Shown in pieces: positions 1-8,532 of a stretch of DNA of 64,000 bases (the stretch's first letter is position 1; the number at the start of each line of letters is the position of its first letter). The notes under the pieces are model-generated. The model searched no databases and was not told the origin of the DNA. It saw only the letters and a program-made list of their open reading frames with translations. Origin of the DNA: Chitinophaga pendula (GTDB lineage Bacteria > Bacteroidota > Bacteroidia > Chitinophagales > Chitinophagaceae); the NCBI RefSeq assembly GCF_020386615.1, contig NZ_CP077769.1, positions 3,472,001-3,536,000 of the forward strand, written 5' to 3'. A program made the position numbers and the translations under genes.

Positions 1-3000
1 TTTCCGGATCGATACCTGAGTATTTGGTGAGCGTCAGGAGGTTGGTGGCACTTACGAAGACCTTTATGCCTACGGTATTTTTCAGTTTGGATTTTGGTAT
101 ATCATAGGCCAGGCTGACGTTTTTGAGGCGCAGGAAATTGCCTTTTTCGAGGAAGCGGCTGCTTTGTGTGAAATTGCGGTTGGTGGTACTGAAGGCTGGT
201 ATATCCGAGGTTTCATTGACACCGGGAATATAGCGGTCTTTGATCTCTGCCAGTGTGGCTTCCCGGGCATCGCCGCCATAGTACATGGCAGCGGCCCTGT
301 TGTAGTTAAGCCGGTCGAATCCGAAGAGTCCCTGAAACAGCAGATTGAGTGTGAAGTTTTTGTAGGTCACGGTGTTGTTCCAACCGATGGAGGTAGTGGG
401 AATACCTGTACCTATCACATGGTAGTCGTCGGCGTCAATGGTACCATCGTTGTCCAGATCGAGATAACGGCTATCTCCTGGTTTGGCACCATATGCGGCC
501 GCCTGATGATCGCCAGGTTTCCAGGTACCGAGGTAGGTGAGGCCCCAGATAGCGCCGAGGGCCTGACCTGGCATCACTACAAACTCTGACTGTGGGGACA
601 TCCCCCCTCCTATTTTACGGTTATTAGGATCGAAGATGCGGGTTTTGCCTTCGCCCAATGAGATCACTTTGTTTTTGACGAAGGACACGTTAAAGCCGGT
701 ATTCCAATGGACGGCGCCGCTGTTGATCGCCTCTCCTTCTATGGAGAACTCCCAGCCCTTGTTTTGAACTACGCCTACGTTGCGGGTGATGGCGTTGCCG
801 CCGAGGTACATGGGCAGGTTTTCCTGCAGGAGCAGATCGCGGGTATCTTTTACGAAATAATCGGCGGTCACTGCTATCCTTCCTTTGAGCAGTCCGATAT
901 CAAGACCGATATCTTTTTGTTCTGTGGTTTCCCATTTCAGTGCGGGATTTCCGATGTTGCCCATTACCAATCCTACTATATGGCTGTTATTGTTGAATGA
1001 GGTCGCTATGTTGGAGTAAGATGAAAGTGTGCTGTAGGGGCTGATGGCCTGGTTTCCGGTCAAGCCCCAGCTACCCCGTAGTTTTAAGTTGCTGATGCCG
1101 CTTACCTGCTGCATAAAGGGTTCGTTACTTACTACCCACCCTGCGGAGACGGAAGGGAAATAGCTGTATTTGTTACTACCCTGGAATTTGGAGGAGCCAT
1201 CGCGTCGCAGGGCGGCAGAGAGCAGGTATTTATCATTGTAGGCGTAGTTGACCCGGCCTACCATTGAAAACAGTGCCCATTTAGAGTAGCCAGAGGACGG
1301 TGTACCAGGCGTGCCCAGGCCGAGGTTATTCCACTGGAAGTTCTCATAGGTGAGGTTAGTGGCGCCTGAAGAAGAATAGTTATAAGTGGACTGCTGGTAC
1401 TCTGCTACTGCTGTTACATCCAGGCTGTGTACATTATTGAATACTTTTCTATAGTTGAGGGTGTTTGTATTCTGTAAAACGACTTCTTTATTGGATCTGA
1501 TGCCAGCGCTGGATACGTTGTTATTGGTGATCTTACCACCGAAGGACTTGTCTTCGTATTGGAGAAAGTTAGCGCCATACTGGAGATTGAAGGTGAGGCC
1601 TGGTATGATTTCAAATTTGAATCCACCGATCAGGTTGGCCAGCATTCTGTCTCTGATGGCGAGCCTGTTGACGGTTAGTGCTACGGGGTTATAGAACAGG
1701 GAGCCTACTGGATCGCTGACTACGAAGCTGCCATCCGGATTCCTTACCGGTGTTGTGGGCGCCCAGGTGATGGCTTGTGCCAGCGGGCTACTGGGGCCAT
1801 CTGCCGGTATATCGGCATTTTGTGCGGTGCTATACGATCCGGTGATATTCAGGAATGTGGAGATGCTATTCGTCAGGTTAGCATTAATATTAGCGCGTAA
1901 GGTATATCGTTTATAAAATGAGTTATTGATCACGCCATCCTGGTTCAGGTAGTTACCGGAGATAAAGTAACCGCTCTTATCTGTGCCACCGGAGAGGCTG
2001 AGCAGGTATTCCTGTGCGGGTGCTGTCCTGAATATCTCGTTTTGCCAGTTGGTGCCCCCTTTGGCGCGGAAATCCGCTATCTGTACGTTGGTGAACTTGG
2101 GGGTAGTACCAACGGCTATGGCGTGTGCGTTGGCTGTTTCTGCGAAGTCGGCGGCAGAGAGCATATCCAGTTTCTTCATGACGGTAGATGAAGACAGGCG
2201 CGTGGTGAAATTGAGTTTTACGCCGCCTTTTCCACCTTTTTTGGTGGTGATGAGAATAACGCCATTGGCGCCCCGGCTGCCGTAAATAGCAGTGGCGGCG
2301 GCATCTTTCAATACCTGTATGGATGCGATGTCATCGGGGTTGATGGCGAAGAATTCGGCTCCTACGAAACCATCTACTACATATAGCGGGTCATTGCTTC
2401 CGTTGATAGAATTGGAGCCACGGATACGGATACGTACGCTGCCGCCGGGAGCACCTGCGGCGTTGGTGACCTGTACACCTGTAGCGCGGCCTTGTAATAC
2501 CTGGTCGAGGCGGTTGACGGGGGCATCTTTGAAGTCTTTGGCTGTTATGGAGGTGATGGCGTTGGTCAGGGTACTTTTTTTCTGTTCACCGTACCCTACT
2601 ACTACCAGTTCGTTGATATTAGAAGCAGCCAATTGCAAGGTGAGGGACAGTTCTTTCTTTCCATTGAGCGGGACCTCCACTTTGTTGTAGCCCAGGGACG
2701 ATATTAGGAGGATGGTATTTCCGTCCGGGACGGTGATAACATATTCTCCCTTTTCGTTGGTCACTACTCCTTTGGCGGTTCCTTTTATCTGTATGGTTAC
2801 TCCTGGCAGCGGTTCTCCTTTTTCGTTGGTGATCTTTCCCTTTACTTCCATTTCGGCGGGTGCGGGTATTTCATTTTCATCTGTAACGGGTTTCCGTTTT
2901 ACGATGACTACTTTTTCCGATATGGTGTAGGTGAAGGGTTGTCCTTTAAAACAGGCCTCCAGTGCTTCCGTGAGGGGAGTGTTCTTCAGTTGGAGATTGA

Positions 3001-3184
3001 CTTTCTGTTCGTGTAGCATTTGCTCATCGGTATACAGGAAATTGAATCCTGTCTGTTTTCTGAACTCCCGGAAGACTTCATCGAGCGGTATGTTTCGCTG
3101 AGAGAGGGTCACTGTTTGAGAATACCCTGCTGCGTGTACATTCAGCAAGGCAACGGTCATCAGGAGTACCGTTAATTTCATCAT
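1..3184 (-). CDS. SusC/RagA-type TonB-linked outer membrane receptor (3' end beyond window)
   Basis: Reading the minus strand from an ATG at 3184 (a second in-frame ATG follows at 3181) gives 1,061 codons without a stop, running off the left edge. Seen in order: a signal peptide; an STN/secretin-like domain (about residues 20-105, with DEVFREFRKQTGFNFLY); a carboxypeptidase-regulatory-like beta-sandwich (about 115-200, KGKITNEKGEPLPGVTIQIKG); a TonB plug with the hallmark LYVVDGF and AIYGSRGANGVILITTKKG; and a long beta-barrel. The STN domain marks a transducing receptor that signals to the FecR next door. SusC proteins import oligomers, usually glycans, together with a SusD lipoprotein, which would lie just left of the window. 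Probably only the last few dozen residues are missing. The substrate cannot be told from this sequence. Confidence 0.96.
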   Translation of the reverse strand, partial: MMKLTVLLMTVALLNVHAAGYSQTVTLSQRNIPLDEVFREFRKQTGFNFLYTDEQMLHEQKVNLQLKNTPLTEALEACFKGQPFTYTISEKVVIVKRKPVTDENEIPAPAEMEVKGKITNEKGEPLPGVTIQIKGTAKGVVTNEKGEYVITVPDGNTILLISSLGYNKVEVPLNGKKELSLTLQLAASNINELVVVGYGEQKKSTLTNAITSITAKDFKDAPVNRLDQVLQGRATGVQVTNAAGAPGGSVRIRIRGSNSINGSNDPLYVVDGFVGAEFFAINPDDIASIQVLKDAAATAIYGSRGANGVILITTKKGGKGGVKLNFTTRLSSSTVMKKLDMLSAADFAETANAHAIAVGTTPKFTNVQIADFRAKGGTNWQNEIFRTAPAQEYLLSLSGGTDKSGYFISGNYLNQDGVINNSFYKRYTLRANINANLTNSISTFLNITGSYSTAQNADIPADGPSSPLAQAITWAPTTPVRNPDGSFVVSDPVGSLFYNPVALTVNRLAIRDRMLANLIGGFKFEIIPGLTFNLQYGANFLQYEDKSFGGKITNNNVSSAGIRSNKEVVLQNTNTLNYRKVFNNVHSLDVTAVAEYQQSTYNYSSSGATNLTYENFQWNNLGLGTPGTPSSGYSKWALFSMVGRVNYAYNDKYLLSAALRRDGSSKFQGSNKYSYFPSVSAGWVVSNEPFMQQVSGISNLKLRGSWGLTGNQAISPYSTLSSYSNIATSFNNNSHIVGLVMGNIGNPALKWETTEQKDIGLDIGLLKGRIAVTADYFVKDTRDLLLQENLPMYLGGNAITRNVGVVQNKGWEFSIEGEAINSGAVHWNTGFNVSFVKNKVISLGEGKTRIFDPNNRKIGGGMSPQSEFVVMPGQALGAIWGLTYLGTWKPGDHQAAAYGAKPGDSRYLDLDNDGTIDADDYHVIGTGIPTTSIGWNNTVTYKNFTLNLLFQGLFGFDRLNYNRAAAMYYGGDAREATLAEIKDRYIPGVNETSDIPAFSTTNRNFTQSSRFLEKGNFLRLKNVSLAYDIPKSKLKNTVGIKVFVSATNLLTLTKYSGIDPE

Positions 3185-3340
3185 CAGTAGTATTTTTTTC
3201 GATAATAGTGGAATTTCCCTATCCCTGCGGGCAAGACGTTGCCTGCCTTGGGAAAAAAGCATCAATTGCATACATTTGTATGGTTAGGGTAAGTAATGAA
3301 TAATTGTCGCAAGCGATTTACGTACAGACCCTTTATTTCG

Positions 3341-3365
3341 CCGGAAGCGGTACCAACGCTTCCGG
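3341..3365 (+). terminator. Hairpin with T-run between fecR and susC, pointing against both genes
   Basis: A perfect 9-bp stem (CCGGAAGCG / CGCTTCCGG, 7-nt loop) is followed by TTTTTTA on the plus strand only. Both neighbours are read on the minus strand, where the stem is preceded by A's and has no T-tract after it. It may end an antisense plus-strand RNA, or act in the minus-strand mRNA as a stability stem upstream of susC. Confidence 0.5.
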
Positions 3366-3444
3366 TTTTTTATGGTCAGTATGGGTAAAGGGATACGTGG
3401 AAATTAAGGACTCATTATTTATATTTATCAGTTTTGTTGGAATC

Positions 3445-4665
3445 TCAAGGAGATACGATGATTTGCCTGTCTTTGGTCTGAAAATGTACTTCTCCTGTCA
3501 TTTCGAGTATTTTAAGTACCTGTGCTAATGGTAGGTTCCGGGGTATGCTACCGCGGAAGTGTGCCGGTACCGGTGCTGTGAAAACTATCTCTACGTTGTA
3601 CCAGCGTGCTATCATGCGCATGACGGACCCGATGTCATTGCCTTCCAGTTGAATAAGACCATTTTTCCAGGCTATTGCTTCTTCTGTATTTGCCAGCTGC
3701 TGGAAGGAAAGCAGTCCTTTTTGTTTATCCAGCTGTGCTCCCTGTCCATGTCTTAATTGTCTGCTATTACCATTATGGTTCACTTTTACGGCGCCTTCCA
3801 GGAGGGTGGTCTTTACCAGGCTTTCATCGGTATAGGCCATGATATTGAATTGGGTTCCTAGCACGACTACTTCCAGGCTGTCGCTTTGCTGGCCGGTATG
3901 TACGGCGACTTTGAAAGGCATAGCGGCATTTGTGGCGACATCAAAATAGGCTTCGCCTGTGAGCTCTACTTGTCTGTATGCACCATTAAAGGCCACTGGA
4001 TATTTGAGTGAGCTGGCAGCGTTCAGCCATACTTTGGTGCCATCTGCGAGTGTGACCTGAAATTGTCCGCCTTTGGGCGTGCGTAAGGTATTATACTGTA
4101 AGACTGTTGCCGTTGGTGGTTGCTCTGTCGGGAAGGTATATAGTAGTTGTCCTCCTGTTGCCTGTGAGATTCTGGTATTGCCCTGTTGTGCGAGGGCGCC
4201 GTTGCCTGCGCTATCGAGCGGTAACGCTGTACCATCTGCCAGTATCAGCATGGCGTTGTTTCCTCCCGGCACCACCTGTTTAGGTGGCGGTGTAACAGCT
4301 ATGGTGGATGTTCTGTGGGGATCTGGCTGCAGGAACCAGTATATGCCAGCGGACAGTAGTAATAATATAGCTGCTGCGGCTGGTATCCAGCGCAGGCGTT
4401 TACGGGGGTGTAATGGGATGACGGCGGTATTGGGTGGCTTGTCGGCAGACAGTATTTTGTCTACCATTTCATCCCAGTAGGCTAAGTCGTAGGCAGCTGT
4501 GGCGTTGTCAGGCAGTTGTTGTTGCAGCAATGCTTCTATGTGCCGGGTATTATTCCCGCTATCATCCTGCCGGATCAGTTCGGATAGCTCCTGTAATTCC
4601 GGTTCTGTGGCAGTATGTTTTAAAGCCTGTTCCAGCAGGTAAGTAAGGCGGTCTTGTATTGACAC
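3445..4665 (-). CDS. FecR-family anti-sigma factor
   Basis: A 406-residue inner-membrane protein. A cytoplasmic N-terminal part (1-90) would bind the sigma factor; one membrane helix follows (about 93-112, WIPAAAAILLLLSAGIYWFL). The periplasmic FecR domain (about 195-300) has PKGGQFQVTLADGTKVWLNA and ELTGEAYFDVA, and the C-terminal DUF4974 domain (about 335-405) has the expected EIVF...F.GSIPRNLPLAQVLKILE pattern. It lies between the ECF sigma gene (124 bp upstream) and the SusC-like receptor (260 bp downstream), all in the same direction. In this family the receptor's STN domain contacts the FecR periplasmic part so that the sigma factor is released when substrate is bound. That regulatory chain is family knowledge; the substrate is unknown. 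Confidence 0.95.
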   Translation of the reverse strand: MSIQDRLTYLLEQALKHTATEPELQELSELIRQDDSGNNTRHIEALLQQQLPDNATAAYDLAYWDEMVDKILSADKPPNTAVIPLHPRKRLRWIPAAAAILLLLSAGIYWFLQPDPHRTSTIAVTPPPKQVVPGGNNAMLILADGTALPLDSAGNGALAQQGNTRISQATGGQLLYTFPTEQPPTATVLQYNTLRTPKGGQFQVTLADGTKVWLNAASSLKYPVAFNGAYRQVELTGEAYFDVATNAAMPFKVAVHTGQQSDSLEVVVLGTQFNIMAYTDESLVKTTLLEGAVKVNHNGNSRQLRHGQGAQLDKQKGLLSFQQLANTEEAIAWKNGLIQLEGNDIGSVMRMIARWYNVEIVFTAPVPAHFRGSIPRNLPLAQVLKILEMTGEVHFQTKDRQIIVSP

Positions 4666-4789
4666 TCTATGATCGTTTTGACAGTTCTAACGGGATACTT
4701 TTAGCCCCATTTTTCAAACGTGAAATATAACCCTTATGATAACAGACGCGTAAGTTGGCATTTAGGACCTATCGGGTGAAAAAAAAATT

Positions 4790-5374
4790 TCAGACCTTCA
4801 ATAGGCATAGTATGAGTAGCGGGAATAGCATTCCTGGTTCTTCGAGATGCTTTCTGATGGCCTGTAAAGATCTGACCAGTGAATTTTTGACGGTATTAGG
4901 AGATATAGAGAGCTGGGCGGCGATCTCTGGTATTTTCAGTCCTTGTTCGCGGCTCAACAGATAAATATGTCGTGCTTTAGGGGGGAGTTGTTGTACGGCG
5001 ATGCCTACCTGTTTTCTCATAAAGGCGTAGGCGATATCTTCTTCGGCGCTAAAGACCGGTTCTTCCGGCATCATCGCGGCGATTGCCTTGTGATGGACTG
5101 CTTGCTTGCGCAGATAGGTAAAACATTGATAGAAAACGATGCGCAGCATCCAGGAGCGGGGTTGTTCTATTTCTTTTAGTTTATCACGGCTGATCCATAA
5201 ACGAAGAAATGTTTCCTGAATAATATCTTCAGTAACGGCGGCTGTTTTAGTAATATGTAGTGCCAAGGCCCGAAATTGCGGTGCATACAGGTGAAAAAGC
5301 TGCCGGAAGGCCATTTCATCGCCTTCGGAGATCAATTGGAAAAGTTCTTTATTATCATGTGTGTATGCCTGCAT
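4790..5374 (-). CDS. ECF-type RNA polymerase sigma factor (FecI/SusC-cassette type)
   Basis: 194 residues with the two sigma regions in order: sigma-70 region 2 (about 22-90: DEMAFRQLFHLYAPQFRALA, EDIIQETFLRLW) and sigma-70 region 4 (about 125-180: LPPKARHIYLLSREQGLKIPEIA, ISPNTVKNSLVRSLQAIRKHL). The protein ends in a hydrophobic run (GMLFPLLILCLLKV), a feature often seen in sigma factors of SusC/FecR cassettes. It is the first gene of a minus-strand cassette with the FecR anti-sigma factor and the SusC-like receptor and most likely drives transcription of that receptor locus. Confidence 0.95.
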   Translation of the reverse strand: MQAYTHDNKELFQLISEGDEMAFRQLFHLYAPQFRALALHITKTAAVTEDIIQETFLRLWISRDKLKEIEQPRSWMLRIVFYQCFTYLRKQAVHHKAIAAMMPEEPVFSAEEDIAYAFMRKQVGIAVQQLPPKARHIYLLSREQGLKIPEIAAQLSISPNTVKNSLVRSLQAIRKHLEEPGMLFPLLILCLLKV

Positions 5375-5525
5375 GCCGGACAGCCTTCCTACTAAAGTAG
5401 CAAAATAATTGATAGTTGTTCCTGCGTATACTAGGGGAATGTTATGAGGACGTCGTGAAGATTTCCCATAAAATTTATAATTTGCCGGAGTCTTTATCCC
5501 ATTCCATTAAAAATATCCCTATAAA

Positions 5526-6104
5526 ATGAAACCGATATTGTTAGGATTTATTTTATCTTTTTTCCTCTATTATGCTAATGCCCAGTCCTTTGCACCTGGT
5601 TATTATATTACGCCAACGCGTGATACGGTTACTGCGCAAATTAAGATCAAGAAAGGTGCGTTTGGGCAATCGACCAATGATTTTATTGATGAGGTAGAAA
5701 TTATCGACAGTATAAAAGGCGCCGTCAAGTATTTGCCTGAAGATATAAATGGTTATGGGTTCACCTATAAAGGGCGTAGGTACATCTTTGCGTCAAAACC
5801 AATAAAAAACGGTAAGCGGAAATTTCTGTCTGTTTTATATATAGGATCTAAGTCTAGTCTTTACCTGCATGGCCTTGTTACTACCGGGGGGGCTTATGCT
5901 TCGAAGCAGGTATTTTATACTTTTGAAAAGCCTGGTAATACGTATCTCTTTCTGAAAAATATTCTAAACAATAACTTTAGAAGTCAGGTGAAGGAATTTT
6001 ATAAAGACAGTCCTGGAGTGATGCAGATCATTGATACAAAACTCCGGTATTGGCTGGAGCTGGATCAGGACCTTATCGAGATATTGCGAAAGGCGAATCT
6101 CTGA
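5526..6104 (+). CDS. Secreted protein of unknown function
   Basis: 192 residues with a clear signal peptide (residues 1-19, MKPILLGFILSFFLYYANA before QS). The mature part begins GYYITPTRDTVTAQIKIKK, a layout found in uncharacterised Bacteroidota exported proteins that open with a short beta-rich repeat about a compound being expressed or transported; no catalytic motif is visible. It is a single gene: the sigma factor upstream is divergent and the acetyltransferase downstream is convergent with a 29-bp gap. Function not recognised. Confidence 0.75.
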   Translation: MKPILLGFILSFFLYYANAQSFAPGYYITPTRDTVTAQIKIKKGAFGQSTNDFIDEVEIIDSIKGAVKYLPEDINGYGFTYKGRRYIFASKPIKNGKRKFLSVLYIGSKSSLYLHGLVTTGGAYASKQVFYTFEKPGNTYLFLKNILNNNFRSQVKEFYKDSPGVMQIIDTKLRYWLELDQDLIEILRKANL

Positions 6105-6133
6105 TAGGCTTGTATATATCTATGTTGACAGCG

Positions 6134-6646
6134 TTACAATTCCAATACATAGTATAATACATCTTCTCTTGTGCCATCCAGCCAGTCGGCTGTCTCCCGA
6201 TGGCTATATTTGAATCCGGAGCGTTGGTTGGCTGCCTTGGAAATGAGGTTGCTTTCCCGGTGGCTTACGCTCAGTCTTTTCAGGTGTAATTTCGATGCCC
6301 ATTCCATTCTTACTTTATAAAGGAGTGCGGCCAGTCCTACTCCTCTGTGTTCCTTTTTAATATAAGACTGCCCGAGGTATCCTTCTTCTTCATTCAGCAG
6401 TAGTATGCTGGTCATGCCGATTAATTCATCATTTAGAAAGAGGCCAAAAACGGTTCTGGGGTATTTGACCCGTTCCTGCCATTCTGCATCTGTAAGTTCT
6501 GCTTCTGCGGGCGTGCTACACCGAAACATGGCCGGTTCTGTGTGGATTGCTTCTAAACGTATGGATTTGTAGAGATGGGCTTCATGGTCATGAAGCGGGC
6601 GGATATTATAGGTATCTTTTCCGGATTGTGATTGCGTGTTTTCCAT
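6134..6646 (-). CDS. GNAT-family N-acetyltransferase
   Basis: 170 residues. The GNAT core is recognisable: a central strand ending in an acetyl-CoA binding loop (GQSYIKKEHRGVGLAALLYKVRMEWA, where RGVGLA stands for the Q/RxxGxG/A motif) and a C-terminal segment (ISKAANQRSGFKYSHRE) like the usual N...Y...GF element. The N-terminal half carries LHDHEAHLYKSIRLEAIHTEP, typical of small-molecule or protein N-terminus acetyltransferases. Substrate unknown. It is convergent with the secreted protein at 5526 and is not in an operon. Confidence 0.85.
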   Translation of the reverse strand: MENTQSQSGKDTYNIRPLHDHEAHLYKSIRLEAIHTEPAMFRCSTPAEAELTDAEWQERVKYPRTVFGLFLNDELIGMTSILLLNEEEGYLGQSYIKKEHRGVGLAALLYKVRMEWASKLHLKRLSVSHRESNLISKAANQRSGFKYSHRETADWLDGTREDVLYYVLEL

Positions 6647-6789
6647 AAATGATGAGATGCAAGGTACTCAAATTCTCTTCTAATGGTATATGAAGAAATT
6701 CTACCCGGGGTAGAATGCGGAGAAACCTTTAAGGAAATTGAGCATTTTTGCAAAGTCCAGTTACTTAGTTGGGGGTACTTTTAACATAT

Positions 6790-8499
6790 ATGAAGTTACA
6801 AACTGTTTTAGCCGCCATTACCTGTCTGCAACTGAATATTGCTTTTGCTCAGCAAGAAACCTGGATTACAAATGCACAGCTTATTGATCCTGCGAAAAAG
6901 ACTATACAAACTGGTATGACCGTGGTCTTCAAGGATCATCTTATTGTGGGTATTCACAAAAGAAAGGCGCCAGCGGATGTTGTCTCTATCGATGCCGGTG
7001 GCAAATACCTTATGCCGGGATTAACGGATGCGCATGTACACTTTTTCCAGAGCGGCGGCTTATATACGCGCCCGGACATTATCGACCTGCGCAAGATCCG
7101 GCCTTATGAAGAAGAGATCAAAGAAGTCCATGCAGGGCTTGAACAGCAGCTGCGGAGGTATGTACGCAATGGTATCACTACTGTTTTTGATGTCGGTACG
7201 ACCTATCGTTTGCTAGCCCGGAAAAAAACATTTGGGGATTGGGCTATCAGACCACAGGTGTACATGTCCGGCCCTATTATCACCACAGTGGCTGTTGCTG
7301 AATACGATCATTTAAAGGAGGATGCGCCTTTTGTATTGGCCTCGAATGCTGCGGAGGGGCGCCGGTTGGTACAAGAACAATTGGTTTATCATCCGGACTT
7401 TATCAAACTCTTATTTTCTGCTAATGGGAAGGCTCCTGTGGAATATATGCCCATCGTCCGGGCGGTGATCGCGCAGGCGCATTCTCATGGATTGCGAGTG
7501 GCTGTGCACGCCACAGAACGTATTACGGCGCAGTTGGCGGTGGAAGCAGGAGCTGATTTCCTGGTGCATAGTGTAGAAGACGAAGTGGTAGATGATGCGT
7601 TTGTGCAACTGCTTAAAGATAAAAAGGTTGTGCTTTGTCCTACCCTGTCGGTAGAAACTGGTTATCTGCATGTATTTGATCAATCCCGTTTATTTACTAC
7701 GTATGAGTTGGCATCTGCCGACCCATTTGCGCTTGGTAGCCTGTATGATCTGAAACAGCTGGCGGATACTGCTGTTGCTAATCAATATAAGATAAAAGCA
7801 CATGCACATGTGGACAGGACGGCGGCGGTAAACCGCGTCAGCCGGGAGAACCTCAAAAAGCTTAGTGATGCCGGCGTGTTGATCGTCAGTGGTTCGGATG
7901 CCGGGAACATTGGCACCTTACATGCGGTAAGTTTGTTGCCAGAGCTGATGCAAATGCAGCAGAGCGGTATGAGTAACTGGCAGGTATTACAGGCGGCTAC
8001 TATTCATCCGGCGAGTATCCTGCGTCTTCCCGGTTATACGGGTAATATTGCTGTCGGACAGCCTGCCAATATGCTATTACTACAAGGTAACCCGGCTGAT
8101 GATCTCCGTGAACTGGAGCATCTCGATCTCGTGATCCAGAACGGGAAGGTCATTACTCCGGATACGGTGTCTGTATCCAGCCCTGTGGCATTGGTACAGC
8201 AGCAGCTTAATGCTTATAATAGCCGCAACATGGAAGCCTTTCTGTCGGTCTATGATGAAAATATAGCGTTATTTGACTTCCCGGATAAGCTCATTCGCCG
8301 GGGAAAAGAAGAGATGCGGAAAGTATATCACTTCTTCGGCAAGGCGCATTTACTGCACTGCCGCATTGTAAAGCGGATCGTAACAGGAAATGTTGTGATC
8401 GACGAAGAGCATATCCTAGATGACCATGGTAGGCGCGGCGGCACCGCCATTTACCAGATAGAAAACGGCAAGATCAGTAAGGTATATTTTATTGATTGA
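6790..8499 (+). CDS. Secreted amidohydrolase with C-terminal NTF2/SnoaL-like domain
   Basis: 569 residues from the ATG at 6790; a TTG 21 nt upstream is in frame but the ATG places the signal peptide (MKLQTVLAAITCLQLNIAFA) exactly at the N terminus. The amidohydrolase fold follows: PGLTDAHVHF with the metal-binding HxH at residues 82/84, later His motifs VHATE and LVHSVED, and the catalytic Asp in SGSDAGN near 368. It closes with the composite beta-sandwich (GNIAVGQPANMLLL). Residues about 460-569 form a separate NTF2/SnoaL-like cone domain (VQQQLNAYNSRNMEAFLSVY ... YQIENGKISKVYF). Exported imidazolonepropionase/prolidase-like amidohydrolases hydrolyse amide or related bonds; the substrate is not evident. 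The fused NTF2-like tail is unusual. Confidence 0.9.
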   Translation: MKLQTVLAAITCLQLNIAFAQQETWITNAQLIDPAKKTIQTGMTVVFKDHLIVGIHKRKAPADVVSIDAGGKYLMPGLTDAHVHFFQSGGLYTRPDIIDLRKIRPYEEEIKEVHAGLEQQLRRYVRNGITTVFDVGTTYRLLARKKTFGDWAIRPQVYMSGPIITTVAVAEYDHLKEDAPFVLASNAAEGRRLVQEQLVYHPDFIKLLFSANGKAPVEYMPIVRAVIAQAHSHGLRVAVHATERITAQLAVEAGADFLVHSVEDEVVDDAFVQLLKDKKVVLCPTLSVETGYLHVFDQSRLFTTYELASADPFALGSLYDLKQLADTAVANQYKIKAHAHVDRTAAVNRVSRENLKKLSDAGVLIVSGSDAGNIGTLHAVSLLPELMQMQQSGMSNWQVLQAATIHPASILRLPGYTGNIAVGQPANMLLLQGNPADDLRELEHLDLVIQNGKVITPDTVSVSSPVALVQQQLNAYNSRNMEAFLSVYDENIALFDFPDKLIRRGKEEMRKVYHFFGKAHLLHCRIVKRIVTGNVVIDEEHILDDHGRRGGTAIYQIENGKISKVYFID

Positions 8500-8532
8500 G
8501 CTTGGTGCCTGTGGTGCATCATTACACTTGCC

